Part shown: one piece after another, positions 17,268 to 27,667 of the stretch
How positions within the stretch are numbered: the stretch's first letter is position 1
Layout of the letters: every line of letters starts with the position of its first letter
Source of the DNA: Hamadaea sp.
GTDB lineage: Bacteria; Actinomycetota; Actinomycetes; Mycobacteriales; Micromonosporaceae
Direction: 5' to 3'
Length of the DNA stretch: 64,000 bases
Assembly: GCF_013362815.1 (NCBI RefSeq)
Contig: NZ_JABFVK010000049.1
Span: 62,001 to 126,000 of the forward strand
The notes under the pieces: model-generated
The model's database searches: none
Told to the model about the DNA's origin: nothing
The model's input: only the letters and a program-made list of their open reading frames with translations
Position numbers and translations under genes: made by a program

Positions 17268-17343
17268 CGCCCACCTCACTTCGGCCGTAGCGGTCATGCG
17301 CACTGTATCGACTGGGCGCATTCTCCGCGTCGGCCGAGTGGAG

Positions 17344-18063
17344 TCACCTCCGGGGCAGGCCGAACACCTGAGCCTTGTCGATGTACGCGTCGCCGAACGT
17401 CCCGATGCCGGGGTTCTGATAGGTCGCCAGCAGCTCCAGCTCGGCCTCCGGCAAGTGACCACGACCGGGGTCGCCGACCAGCACCTGACCGCCTGCGTCG
17501 CGTACGCGGCCGAGGTAGGGCAGGACGAGGGCAGCGATCTCGTCGTTGTAGAAGCCGTCCCCGACCAGCACGACCTCAGCCTCCCGGCCGTCGCCGGACA
17601 GCAGGTCACCCACGTGCGACGTCACGTCGACGTCGTTGGCCTCGGCGTTGAGGCTGATCGCAGCGCCGGCCAGCGGGTCGATGTCGTTCGCCACGACGGA
17701 ACGCGCGCCCGCGCGGGCGGCGGCGATCGCGGCCAGCCCCGACCCCGATCCGATGTCGAGCACCGACTTACCGCGTACAACCTCCGGATGATCGAGGATG
17801 TAGCGGGCGACGGCCTGGCCCCCCGCCCAAGCCGAGGCCCAGAACGGCGCGGCGAGCCGGGACTTGGTCGCGGCCTCCAGCCGGGCCCAGAACAAGATCG
17901 CGTCCTGGGCCAGATAGAGCTGGACCTCGGGGACCATGGCCACCGGCAGGAGAACGAGCTGGTCACCGGCGGCCTCGAACCGGTCGCCGTCCACCAGGCC
18001 GCTGAGGAAATGACCGGCCGTCGGCGGGCTCTGCACCCGGACTCGGGTGGAAATGTCGGACAC
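17344..18063 (-). CDS. Class I SAM-dependent methyltransferase (ETFB/protein N-methyltransferase-like)
   Basis: 239-aa Rossmann methyltransferase. Motif I is [20 protein letters not shown] and motif II around [10 protein letters not shown]; the upstream [17 protein letters not shown] segment resembles the ETF-beta lysine methyltransferase/NNT1 group, so a protein substrate is possible. GTG 18063 has a GGGAG site; the ORF-track TTG at 18117 overlaps what may be a -35 element and is less likely. Divergent from the cold-shock gene. Confidence 0.78.
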   Translation of the reverse strand: MSDISTRVRVQSPPTAGHFLSGLVDGDRFEAAGDQLVLLPVAMVPEVQLYLAQDAILFWARLEAATKSRLAAPFWASAWAGGQAVARYILDHPEVVRGKSVLDIGSGSGLAAIAAARAGARSVVANDIDPLAGAAISLNAEANDVDVTSHVGDLLSGDGREAEVVLVGDGFYNDEIAALVLPYLGRVRDAGGQVLVGDPGRGHLPEAELELLATYQNPGIGTFGDAYIDKAQVFGLPRR

Positions 18064-18178
18064 GATGGTTCTCCCAGCTCGATCGGCGACTACGGTGGAC
18101 GGGTGCGGATTGGTCAAAGTGACATGGCCTTCGTTTCTACGTGGGTCTCAAACTCCGCACCCGAATGGGAGACGGCAC

Positions 18179-18382
18179 ATGGCAACGGGAACCGTGAAGT
18201 GGTTCAACGCCGACAAGGGGTTCGGTTTCATCCAGCAGGACGACGGTGGCCCCGACGTCTTCGTGCACTACTCAGCCATCGCCAGTGGTGGCTACCGGAG
18301 CCTCGATGAGGGCCAGAAGGTCCAGTTCGAGGTCAAGCAAGGACAGAAAGGCCCGCAGGCCGACAACGTAACCGTCGTCTAG
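18179..18382 (+). CDS. cspA: Cold-shock domain protein
   Basis: 67-aa single OB-fold RNA chaperone. RNP1 (KGFGFI) and RNP2 (VFVHY) are intact and the length is standard. ATG 18179 is preceded by GGGAG; the ORF-track start at 18047 is an upstream extension. A strong hairpin follows directly, so this is a monocistronic unit. Confidence 0.95.
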   Translation: MATGTVKWFNADKGFGFIQQDDGGPDVFVHYSAIASGGYRSLDEGQKVQFEVKQGQKGPQADNVTVV

Positions 18383-18391
18383 TCCTTAAAT

Positions 18392-18425
18392 GCTTCCGGG
18401 GCCGAACTGATCCGGCCCCGGAAGC
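18392..18425 (+). terminator. Hairpin terminator after the cold-shock gene
   Basis: GCTTCCGGGGCC (18392-18403) pairs perfectly with GGCCCCGGAAGC (18414-18425), 12 bp with a 10-nt loop, starting 10 bp after the stop codon. No U-tract, as usual in actinomycetes. Confidence 0.85.
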
Positions 18426-18539
18426 GTATCTCACGGGCAGCCCGGGCCGTCGGCAGACACGAAGGAATCGGGCTGCCCGTACACTGGGCCGCTGACGATC
18501 TTGCCTCTGAAGATTCCCCCCTCCAGGAGGTACTCCCCG

Positions 18540-19637
18540 GTGGTCTCCTCGGTCGCCGCAGCCGCCGTGGCCTTCGTGTTCGCGCTGCTTTGCACTCCCC
18601 TGGCCGCCCGCGGCCTGGTCCGGCTCAAGGCCGGTCAGCCGATCCGGGACGTCAACCCGGAGGCGCACCAGGTCAAGCGGGGTACGCCGACCATGGGCGG
18701 GCTGGTCTTCATCGTCGGCACCGTGCTCGCGTACGTCGTCGGCCACCTCGTGATGAACGTGCTGCCGGAAGCGCAGATCGTGCCTCCGGGGCCGACCATG
18801 ACGGGCTTCGTGCTGCTCGGGCTGATGGTGTTCTGCGGCGGCATCGGATTCGTCGACGACTTCCTGAAGGTCACGAAGAAGAACACCGCCGGGTTGAGCG
18901 GACGCTGGAAGCTGATTCTGCAGCTCGTCATCGGGGCCGGATTCGGCATCGTGGCGCTGGGTTTCCCGAGCACCGCCGGACTGTCGGTGGGCAGCACCCG
19001 GCTGTCGTTCGTACGGGAGATCGACTGGCTGAACGTCGGCAAGGTCGGCGCGGTGCTGGCGTTCATCGCGATCGTCATGGCGGCGACCAATGCGGTGAAC
19101 CTCACCGACGGGCTCGACGGCCTGGCCACCGGGACGTCGATCGTCGTGCTGATGGCGTACGGGCTCATCTCGTTCTGGCAGTACCAGCACTGGTGCGCCG
19201 ACCCGGCCGCGAAGGCCGAGTTCTGTTACGTCGCCCGCGACCCGCTGGAGACCGCGCTCGTCGCGGGTGCGGCGGCGGGGGCACTGCTCGGCTTCCTGTG
19301 GTGGAACACCTCGCCGGCGCGGATCATCATGGGTGACACCGGCTCGATGGCGCTGGGCGGGCTGATCGCCGGGGAGGCGGTCGCCACCCGGACGGTCCTG
19401 TTGCTGCCCATCCTGGCGGCGCTCTTCGTGGTGATCACGATGTCGCGCATCATCCAGTACACCTCGTACAAGACCACCAAGCGGCGGGTCTTCCGGATGT
19501 CGCCGCTGCACCACCACTTCGAAATGGTCGGCTGGCACGAAGTCACCATCGTGACCCGCTTCTGGATCATCGCGGGCGCGGGCGTGGTCGCCGGGCTGGG
19601 CCTGTTCTACGGCGACTTCCTCGGCCGCCTGCCCTGA
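18540..19637 (+). CDS. mraY: Phospho-N-acetylmuramoyl-pentapeptide transferase (stand-alone)
   Basis: About 365-aa polytopic enzyme that transfers phospho-MurNAc-pentapeptide to undecaprenyl phosphate, making lipid I. All signatures are intact: GLVFIVGT near the N-terminus, [19 protein letters not shown], the [10 protein letters not shown] loop and [11 protein letters not shown] 18540 lies 9 bp after a perfect AGGAGG. Surprisingly, no murE/murF/murD/ftsW neighbours are present, although mraY normally sits inside the division/cell-wall cluster. It is therefore either a relocated mraY or a second copy. Ten or so helices expected; no damaged motif seen. Confidence 0.92.
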   Translation: MVSSVAAAAVAFVFALLCTPLAARGLVRLKAGQPIRDVNPEAHQVKRGTPTMGGLVFIVGTVLAYVVGHLVMNVLPEAQIVPPGPTMTGFVLLGLMVFCGGIGFVDDFLKVTKKNTAGLSGRWKLILQLVIGAGFGIVALGFPSTAGLSVGSTRLSFVREIDWLNVGKVGAVLAFIAIVMAATNAVNLTDGLDGLATGTSIVVLMAYGLISFWQYQHWCADPAAKAEFCYVARDPLETALVAGAAAGALLGFLWWNTSPARIIMGDTGSMALGGLIAGEAVATRTVLLLPILAALFVVITMSRIIQYTSYKTTKRRVFRMSPLHHHFEMVGWHEVTIVTRFWIIAGAGVVAGLGLFYGDFLGRLP

Positions 19638-19700
19638 CGCTCGCGCCGATCCGCGCCTCGCCGCGCTCAGACGCGCGGCTCCGTGACCCCCGAGGGACGA

Positions 19701-19721
19701 GTCATAGGCGTTGTCTATGAC
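19701..19721. promoter_or_regulatory. LysR-type operator upstream of the YeiH gene
   Basis: Perfect interrupted dyad GTCATAG-N7-CTATGAC, containing ATAG-N7-CTAT, an LTTR-box layout (T-N11-A). It lies 56 bp upstream of the transporter start, and a LysR gene follows that transporter. Confidence 0.65.
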
Positions 19722-19776
19722 TGTCGTCGGTGAATGACCGCTACCGGCGCGGCTGGCGGAGGCGAAGCCTGAACTG

Positions 19777-20799
19777 GTGATCGTTCTCACCGAGCCGGCC
19801 CGCCACCGGGCTCTGCTGTGGGCGGCCGGACTCGGGCTCGCCACACTTCTGGGCCTCTTCGCTACGGCGGTCGGCACCCTGCTCCCCGTCGTCGGCGCTC
19901 CGGTCATCGCAGTGCTCGTCGGAGGACTGCTGAGCCCGTACGCCCGGCGGCGAGCCGAGGCGGTCGAGCCCGGTCTCACCCTCGCCAAAGGCACTCTGTT
20001 GCAGCTCTCGGTCGTGCTGCTCGGCGCTCAGCTGTCGATCGCCGAAGTTCTACGCGTAGGCGCGGGATCGCTGCCGGTCATGCTCGGCACCCTCGCGGTA
20101 TGCCTACTGCTGGCTTGGCAGCTCGGCCGCAAGCTCGGAGTCCCCCGGGATCTGCGTACGCTCATCGGCGTCGGCACGGGGATCTGCGGCGCGTCCGCCA
20201 TCGCGGCCACCACTCCGGCGATCCGCGCCCGCAGCACCGACGTGGCGTACGCGATCTCGACGATCTTCCTGTTCAACGTGGCGGCCGTGGTCGTCTTCCC
20301 GCCGCTCGGGCGGGCCCTCGGACTGAGCGAGCACGCGTTCGGGCTGTTCGCTGGGACCGCGGTCAATGACACGAGTTCCGTGGTGGCCGCCGCTTCGGCC
20401 TACGGACCCGACGCCGCTCAGTACGCCGTCGTCGTCAAGCTGGCGCGTACATTGATGATCATCCCCATCGTCCTCGGCCTCACCGCGCTCACTCGCAGGC
20501 GCGACGGTCTGCCTTCCGCATCCGGGGCACGGCGGATGTTCTCGCTGATCCCGTGGTTCCTCCCGGCGTTCCTGGCCACCGCCGCGCTACACAGCGCCGG
20601 GTTGATTCCGGCTGCCGTCGGGCCCGTCGCCCACCAGGCTGCTCTACTGCTCATCGCGATCGCACTGGCGGCGGTCGGTTTGTCCACGGACGTCGCCGCG
20701 CTACGCCGGGCCGGGCCGCGGCCGCTGCTGCTCGGCCTCGTCCTGTGGGTCGCGGTCAGCGGAACCAGTCTGGCCCTCCAATTGCTCGTCGGCGGATGA
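19777..20799 (+). CDS. YeiH-family putative sulfate exporter
   Basis: 340-aa membrane protein of the UPF0324/Cons_hypoth698 family, about ten helices. Family segments visible: LAKGTLLQLSVVLLGAQLS, GTGICGASAIAATTPAI and FAGTAVNDTSSVVAA, the conserved membrane-embedded motifs. 'Sulfate exporter' is a database-style label and has weak experimental basis. Followed immediately by a LysR regulator, as yeiH is paired with yeiE in enterobacteria. Confidence 0.85.
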   Translation: MIVLTEPARHRALLWAAGLGLATLLGLFATAVGTLLPVVGAPVIAVLVGGLLSPYARRRAEAVEPGLTLAKGTLLQLSVVLLGAQLSIAEVLRVGAGSLPVMLGTLAVCLLLAWQLGRKLGVPRDLRTLIGVGTGICGASAIAATTPAIRARSTDVAYAISTIFLFNVAAVVVFPPLGRALGLSEHAFGLFAGTAVNDTSSVVAAASAYGPDAAQYAVVVKLARTLMIIPIVLGLTALTRRRDGLPSASGARRMFSLIPWFLPAFLATAALHSAGLIPAAVGPVAHQAALLLIAIALAAVGLSTDVAALRRAGPRPLLLGLVLWVAVSGTSLALQLLVGG

Positions 20800-20837
20800 G
20801 CGGCCTCGGCCCGGGCGACTGTGCCACACTGCGGACG

Positions 20838-21803
20838 ATGCCACTGCCGCCCTGGATCAGCGATCTGCCCGCGCTCGATCTGCTCATCTCGGTCGCCGAG
20901 ACGGGCAGTGTCGGCCGCGCCGCCCAGGTGCACGGCATCACGCAGCCCAGCGCCAGCGCTCGGCTGGCCAAGTTGGAGCGCCGGCTCGGGGTGCCGCTAT
21001 TGGTGCGTACGCGGCGGGGCAGCCGGCTCACCCCGGCCGGTCAGGCCGTCGTCGCCTGGTCGCAGGCCGTGGTGGACGCCGCGCAGGCCCTGGCCGACGG
21101 CGTACTCACGCTCCGGGCCGATCGGCAGGCCCGGCTGCGGGTCTCGGCCAGCCTCACCGTCGCCGAGCACCTCCTGCCAGCGTGGCTGCTGAGCCTCCGC
21201 CGGACTCACCCCGGTCTCGACATCTCCGCCGCCGTCGCCAACAGCAACGGCGTCATCGATGCGGTACGCACCGGAGCAGCCGACCTGGGCTTCGTCGAGT
21301 CGCCGAACGTCCCGCCCGAGCTGAGTTCCCGGGTCGTGGGCGAGGACCGGCTGGCGCTCGTCGTGGCGGCCGGATATCCGCTGGCCGCCCATGCTTGGCG
21401 GCCGTTGCGCCCGACCGATCTCGCCGACCAGCCGCTGCTGCTCCGCGAACCGGGCTCGGGCACTCGCGACACCTTCCTCCAGGCGTTGGAACACGCCCTC
21501 GGCTTCGCACCGAAGCTGCCCCATGTGATCAGCCTCGGTTCGACGACGACGATCCTGGCGACCGTACGCGCGGGCGGTGGCATCGGCGTGATCAGCGCTC
21601 GGGCGGTCGCCACTGCGGTCGCCTCCGGTGAACTGGTCGAACTGCGACTCGACGACATGCCGCTGACCCGCCCGCTGCACGCTCTCTGGCTGGGGCGTAC
21701 GCCCACCGCGCTCGCCGGCGAGCTCCTCGCGATCGCCGCGGCGACCCCCGTGCTCCCCGGCGCTGCCGCGAGCAATACGAGCTTCTCCGGCAACGGGTGC
21801 TGA
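20838..21803 (+). CDS. LysR-family regulator paired with YeiH (YeiE-like)
   Basis: About 321-aa LTTR. HTH: LDLLISVAETGSVGRAAQVHGITQPSASARLAKLERRLGVPLL; the effector domain includes LLLREPGSGTRDTF, a ligand-loop seen in CysB/YeiE-like members. ATG 20838 gives a normal N-terminus; an in-frame ATG at 20796 overlapping the transporter stop by 4 bp is an alternative. Likely acts on the dyad at 19701-19721. Confidence 0.85.
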   Translation: MPLPPWISDLPALDLLISVAETGSVGRAAQVHGITQPSASARLAKLERRLGVPLLVRTRRGSRLTPAGQAVVAWSQAVVDAAQALADGVLTLRADRQARLRVSASLTVAEHLLPAWLLSLRRTHPGLDISAAVANSNGVIDAVRTGAADLGFVESPNVPPELSSRVVGEDRLALVVAAGYPLAAHAWRPLRPTDLADQPLLLREPGSGTRDTFLQALEHALGFAPKLPHVISLGSTTTILATVRAGGGIGVISARAVATAVASGELVELRLDDMPLTRPLHALWLGRTPTALAGELLAIAAATPVLPGAAASNTSFSGNGC

Positions 21804-21825
21804 CTGCCCGCCGACGCCCGCGCCG

Positions 21826-22977
21826 TCAGCTGACGACGACTCCCCCAGCGATCACGGTCCGGTCGACGGGCCGCTGCGTGATCGCCTCGACGACGCTCTC
21901 GGCCGGGAGGAGCAGCAGGTTCGCCCGGCAACCCGGCTCCAGCCCGTAGTCCGGCAGGCCGAGAACGGCGGCACCGCCCTCCGTCGCGAGGCGAGCCGTC
22001 CGCTCGATGTCGGCGTCCTGGCGGTAGCCGGAGGTGACCGCCAGCATCAGCGCCTTGTCGAGCAGATCGCCGGTGCCATAAGGACTCCACAGATCGCGTA
22101 CGCCGTCGTGGCCGAGCCCGACGCGGACGCCCGCCGCCATGAGCCGGGCCAGCGGCAGCTGCGGAGTCGTGCCCGGAACCGTCGTCGTGAGTGCGATGTC
22201 GGCCGCCGCCAGCAGTTCGATCAGGGAACCCTGGCGTACGTCGTCCACCGTGCTCAATGCGTAGCAGTGGGCGATAGTCACTCTGCCCGGCAACCCGAAC
22301 GCCTTCGTACGCTCGGCGATCCGCTCGATCTGCCAGGCGCCGAGCGTTCCCCGGTCGTGCAGATGGATGTCGAGCCCGGCGTTCTTGTCCGCCGCGATCC
22401 CGAAGATGGTGTCCAGGTGCCGAATCGGATCGCCGTCGAACCCGGCCGGGTCGAGCCCACCGATCAGATGCGCGCCCGCGTCGATCGCCTCAGCCATGAG
22501 CTCAGCGGTACCTGCGCGGGTCAGCAGGCCGCTCTGCGGGAACGCGACGACTTCGACCGTGACCTGCCCGGCGCGGTCGGCCGCAGCGGCCAGCACACCG
22601 GCGACCGAGTCCAGCCCGATCGTCGGGTCCACGTCGACATGACTGCGCACATGCAGGACGCCCCGCTCGATGTGACGGTCGAGCAGTGCGCCGGCGCGTT
22701 CGCGTACGGGTCCGAGGTCACCGCGGTTGGCCCGCTCGTTGTCGATCAACGCGGCGAGCGTCGCTCCGGCCGAATGCGGGCGATACGGCGTACCCCATGA
22801 AGTCTTGTCCAGGTGGGCGTGCGCGTCGACCAGCGCGGGCAGCGCGATGCGGCCACCGCCGGCCACGACCGCGGCTTCCGGTCCGGCTGGGGCCGCGACG
22901 AACAGGCCGTCGACGACGTGAAGATCCGTGGCGGGTCCGCCCCACGGCCGCACATCTTTGATCCAGAGCGATGTCAT
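21826..22977 (-). CDS. Amidohydrolase, cytosine deaminase-like
   Basis: 383-aa metal-dependent hydrolase. Metal ligands in order: DAHAHLDK (about residue 51), the His in LDIHLHDRG, the His in VTIAHCYAL, and the Asp in LGHDGVRDLW, the pattern of the cytosine deaminase/isoguanine deaminase branch. The N- and C-terminal beta-sandwich strands are present. The exact substrate is not predictable because this branch deaminates many pyrimidine- and triazine-like rings. Monocistronic, divergent from the GH27 gene. Confidence 0.82.
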   Translation of the reverse strand: MTSLWIKDVRPWGGPATDLHVVDGLFVAAPAGPEAAVVAGGGRIALPALVDAHAHLDKTSWGTPYRPHSAGATLAALIDNERANRGDLGPVRERAGALLDRHIERGVLHVRSHVDVDPTIGLDSVAGVLAAAADRAGQVTVEVVAFPQSGLLTRAGTAELMAEAIDAGAHLIGGLDPAGFDGDPIRHLDTIFGIAADKNAGLDIHLHDRGTLGAWQIERIAERTKAFGLPGRVTIAHCYALSTVDDVRQGSLIELLAAADIALTTTVPGTTPQLPLARLMAAGVRVGLGHDGVRDLWSPYGTGDLLDKALMLAVTSGYRQDADIERTARLATEGGAAVLGLPDYGLEPGCRANLLLLPAESVVEAITQRPVDRTVIAGGVVVS

Positions 22978-23031
22978 CCCATGATCCTATGGGTACGCCG
23001 CACCGCCCGCCGACGAGCGCCGATGGATTGA

Positions 23032-24744
<1,713 letters not shown>

Positions 24745-25132
24745 ACGAGATGCTCCGCGATTCATCCGGCCCGGCAGTCGGCCCTGCCGAATGGCCGATC
24801 GAATACTTGGTCGCCGACGCTTGTCGAAATAGCGCGTCAGCCAGGCGGACTAAGATCACCGTCGATGGGCGATGTGCCAACGGCATCTAGTCACATTCCC
24901 GCCCTGATTGCCCCATAGCCATTGGACCGCACGGGATTTCCGCCGACCGGCCGACCGACCCCGAGACATTTTCAGGGCTCTGAAAATCGGGTGAATGGGA
25001 CACCCGCCTTGACGGGTTCTGCGCGTAGTGAGAACGTATGAAACTGCTACGTGCAGATCGCTGGTAGCAGAATGCAGCAGTCTGGATGCATCTGGATGCA
25101 CACGTATGTTCAGCGAGCGTTGGGAGAACGCT
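24745..25132. other. Intergenic region with an 8-bp dyad
   Basis: 388 bp without a supported gene. It contains ATTTTCAG-GGCT-CTGAAAAT (24968-24987), a perfect 8-bp dyad about 150 bp upstream of the XRE gene, in locally A/T-rich DNA; either a small terminator or an operator. TCTGGATGCA is repeated in tandem at 25081-25100. The remainder shows nothing I can name. Confidence 0.5.
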
Positions 25133-26014
25133 ATGCCTGAGGGAAACGGCCCGGCCGTTATTAGCCGGAGGCTCAGGCAACAACTGCGCGAACTACGGGA
25201 GAATGCCGGACTTTCCCAGCGAGAAGTCGTCGAGCAGTTCGATTGGTCTCTTTCGAAACTCGTGCGAATCGAGAACGGGCCCGTCGGCATCGCCGTTGCG
25301 GACCTCATGGTTCTCGCCGAACTCTACGGTGTTTCGCCTGACGCCAAAGACCACCTCCTGCGTCTCTTGCGGCAGACCAGACCGCAGACGAAACCCGAGC
25401 GATGGTGGATGGAGTATCGCGACGTCCTCCCGTCTCAGCTGCAGCAGTTCCTGGCCCTGGAGTACGACGCGTCGCAGATCTTCATGTTCCACCACTCGAT
25501 CGTCCCCGGGCTTCTCCAGACCGATGACTACATCGAAGTCATCTGCCGGGAGACTGCGGTGCAGGAAATGGAGCCCAGCCGAGGGGAAAGACTCAAGGAG
25601 GTGCGTCGGCGACGGGCGAAGGAGCTCTTCGCCAAGGCCGCCCTCCCCCAGGTGGTCACGCTCCTGGACGAGGCAGTCCTTCGCCGGCCGGTCGGCGGTC
25701 CGGCCGGCATGACGGCGCAGCTCCGGCGACTGGCCCAGCTGACCGAGGACGACAAGATGTCCCTCGGCGTCGTCCCCTTCAGCAGTGACGCATACTTCGG
25801 CATGACCGGGGCATTCCACGTCATGGGGTTCTCTGGAGACCTCGACCACGACGTGCTCTATCTCGAGAACGCGCCAGGCTCGGGAAGCCTGCAAGACAAG
25901 CCCGACCTGGTCGCGTTCTATCGGCAGCGGTTCGACAAGATGTGGGACGGCGCGGTCAAGGGAACACACGCCATCGCATTCCTCGAAACGATCATCGCGG
26001 ACTTCGCCCGGTAG
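25133..26014 (+). CDS. XRE-family regulator with DUF5753 domain
   Basis: 293-aa protein. The N-terminal Xre HTH spans about residues 11-66 (RLRQQLRELRENAGLSQREVVEQFDWSLSKLVRIENG), followed by a DUF5753 domain (YDASQIFMFHHSIVPGLLQTDDYI, LLDEAVLRRPVGG). Such Scr1/WblJ-linked regulators are abundant in actinomycetes and usually pair with a DUF397 protein, which is encoded convergently just downstream. ATG 25133 has GGGAG upstream; the ORF-track start at 25028 is over-extended. Partners and targets unknown. Confidence 0.9.
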   Translation: MPEGNGPAVISRRLRQQLRELRENAGLSQREVVEQFDWSLSKLVRIENGPVGIAVADLMVLAELYGVSPDAKDHLLRLLRQTRPQTKPERWWMEYRDVLPSQLQQFLALEYDASQIFMFHHSIVPGLLQTDDYIEVICRETAVQEMEPSRGERLKEVRRRRAKELFAKAALPQVVTLLDEAVLRRPVGGPAGMTAQLRRLAQLTEDDKMSLGVVPFSSDAYFGMTGAFHVMGFSGDLDHDVLYLENAPGSGSLQDKPDLVAFYRQRFDKMWDGAVKGTHAIAFLETIIADFAR

Positions 26015-26024
26015 CCACTCGCGA

Positions 26025-26231
26025 TCAGGCGAGTTCCCCGGACGTCACCGCGTCGACGAACACCTGCCACTCCAGCCGGGTGAAGACGAGGGCCGGTCCG
26101 CCCGGGTCCTTCGAATCCCGCACCGCGACGAAGTCTTCGTGCATCGCTACCTCGACGCACCCCGCGTTCACCGTGTCGCAGCGCGCACTCCGACGCCACG
26201 CCACCTGTGACAAGTCGATGGCAGACACCAT
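26025..26231 (-). CDS. DUF397 domain protein
   Basis: 68-aa small acidic protein with the DUF397 pattern: WRRSARCDTVNAGCVEVA and VAVRDSKDPGGPALVFTRLEWQVFV, ending in FVDAVTSGEL. DUF397 proteins are the usual partners of XRE-DUF5753 regulators, possibly antagonists. Convergent with that gene, 10 bp apart, with a 6-bp stem (ACTCGC/GCGAGT) at the junction. Confidence 0.88.
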   Translation of the reverse strand: MVSAIDLSQVAWRRSARCDTVNAGCVEVAMHEDFVAVRDSKDPGGPALVFTRLEWQVFVDAVTSGELA

Positions 26232-26682
26232 TCCTCCCCATAAGCACAGAGGCCAGTAGTTTGCGGTCTTGTCCGGCTATGGGGCAGATCGGCCATTCGC
26301 CCTCGCCGTATGCACACCGTAGCAGTTCGTTCACAGTGCGCATACAGTCATTCATCTCGCTGCGTATATATGACAGCGTCGCTGCATTTGCTATGAGCAG
26401 AATGCGGTAAGTAAAAAGCTTCGGCTGGTTCTGCCTCTTGCCAAAATGCCACTCTCGTCGCATAGTGTTCAGCGGCAGAAGTTCGCAAGGGACGGTGTGG
26501 ACCCGCCAAATGTCCTAACACCACCGTCTATTGAGAATCGATGACCCGGCCGCTCTGCGTACCGAGCAATCCCGGAGAGCGGCGCGCTACCCGGCGGGCC
26601 GATCGCCACAAGCGATCCGGCTCACCTCAGCGTGAACACTTCACGCCCGGGGCCCCTCAACCTCGACAATGGAGTCGAACAC
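26232..26682. other. Intergenic, locally lower-GC region
   Basis: 451 bp without a supported gene, noticeably richer in A/T around 26340-26470 than the rest of the window. It contains the promoter of the DUF397 gene and probably that of the small gene at 26683. ORFs here are short and uneven in codon use. I see no RNA gene or mobile element. Confidence 0.5.
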
Positions 26683-26853
26683 ATGGCTAAGGGCCAGTTT
26701 CGCTTCGCCGTTCCGCCGCCTGAGCCGCCATACATCGCCGCGACGATGATCGTCTTCGCGATCATCAACTCGCCCGGAACCGTCCTTGAGCGCGCGGTGC
26801 TCATCGTCGCCGCCACTCCCGTGATGGCGATCATGATTCGCGAGTCCCGCTGA
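26683..26853 (+). CDS. Small hypothetical membrane protein
   Basis: 56-aa ORF starting MAKGQFRFAVPPPEP at ATG 26683 with GGAG 9 bp upstream, then one or two short hydrophobic stretches (YIAATMIVFAIIN and AVLIVAATPVMAIMI). A clean 10-bp hairpin follows the stop, supporting a real short transcript. No homology recognised. Confidence 0.5.
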   Translation: MAKGQFRFAVPPPEPPYIAATMIVFAIINSPGTVLERAVLIVAATPVMAIMIRESR

Positions 26854-26862
26854 TCCATGAAC

Positions 26863-26892
26863 GGGCTGACGCGGGACGTGCTGCGTCAGCCC
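26863..26892 (+). terminator. Hairpin terminator after the small membrane-protein gene
   Basis: GGGCTGACGC (26863-26872) pairs perfectly with GCGTCAGCCC (26883-26892) around a 10-nt loop, 10 bp after the stop at 26853. Confidence 0.75.
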
Positions 26893-27009
26893 TCACCGAT
26901 CGCGCAGGCCCGCCCTGGTTAGGGGGTCACTAAGGGTATTCGGCCGGTGTACCGCCGATTATGTTCGCCTGGAACGGCCAGTCAGCAGTCGAGCGACGGA
27001 GGTCGTGCG

Positions 27010-27225
27010 ATGACAGATCCTGCGAACATCATCGACGCGGTGCTGGAGGGCGGCCCGGTCGCCCTGCCGGCCGAGCTCCGCAGTCACCGCGTCTCGTGGG
27101 CGGAGAACAAGATCAAGGTATGCCACGGCGGCGGATACGAGCACTTCGAGCGAGATCCCGAGGGGACCGCCGAGGATACTCCCGTGATCTTCCGCTGGAC
27201 CGGCCGCACCCGGATCGCGGAGTAG
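27010..27225 (+). CDS. DUF5988-like small protein
   Basis: 71-aa protein: MTDPANIIDAVLEGGPVALPAE, then VSWAENKIKVCHGGGYEHFER and a C-terminus PVIFRWTGRTRIAE. This matches my memory of the DUF5988 family, small proteins often seen near antibiotic clusters; function unknown. ATG 27010 is preceded by GGAGG; the ORF-track start (26947) lacks this. Followed after 13 bp by the VOC gene, so the two are probably co-transcribed. Confidence 0.7.
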   Translation: MTDPANIIDAVLEGGPVALPAELRSHRVSWAENKIKVCHGGGYEHFERDPEGTAEDTPVIFRWTGRTRIAE

Positions 27226-27238
27226 CGGAGCAGGTGCC

Positions 27239-27619
27239 GTGATGCGTACGCAGCAGCCGAAACCCGGACCACAGCTCACCGTGAGCGACGTCGCTCCGCT
27301 CATCGCGTTCTACGTCGACGTGTTCGACGCCGTCTCGACGGAGCGGGAGTGCCTGCTCGACGGGCGCGTCCTGCAGGCGGAGATGATCGTGGGCGGATAC
27401 CACCTCACGGCGGTCGAGTGGTACGACGACCCCGCGATCGAAGGCGGCGACGGCCCGGCCGTGCTGACCGTCGCGCCGGACGACCCGCAACTGCTGATCG
27501 ACCGCGCGCTCGCTGCCGGAGCGAAGCTCGAACCATCCCTCGACGGAGCAACCGGCGTGATGTTCCGGGATCCGGCGGGTCAGCGGTGGGCGGTCACCGG
27601 GGCGATTCTTCCTCAGTAG
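27239..27619 (+). CDS. VOC (glyoxalase/bleomycin-resistance fold) protein
   Basis: 126-aa single VOC half-module: LTVSDVAPLIAFYVDVFDA at the start and GVMFRDPAGQRWAVTG at the end are the paired beta-alpha-beta signature. Subfamily resembles PhnB/YaeR-like proteins that may bind metal or small ligands, but the expected metal ligands are not clear. Start GTG 27239 or ATG 27242. It could belong to the cluster edge (self-protection or tailoring) or be unrelated. Confidence 0.75.
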   Translation: MMRTQQPKPGPQLTVSDVAPLIAFYVDVFDAVSTERECLLDGRVLQAEMIVGGYHLTAVEWYDDPAIEGGDGPAVLTVAPDDPQLLIDRALAAGAKLEPSLDGATGVMFRDPAGQRWAVTGAILPQ

Positions 27620-27628
27620 TGCACAACC

Positions 27629-27660
27629 ATGCCGGGCCACCGCATTCGGTCGCCCGGCAT
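27629..27660. terminator. Bidirectional hairpin at the left edge of the cluster
   Basis: ATGCCGGGC (27629-27637) and GCCCGGCAT (27652-27660), a perfect 9-bp stem between the converging VOC gene and the FkbG-like gene. Confidence 0.7.
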
Positions 27661-27667
27661 CGTCCTG

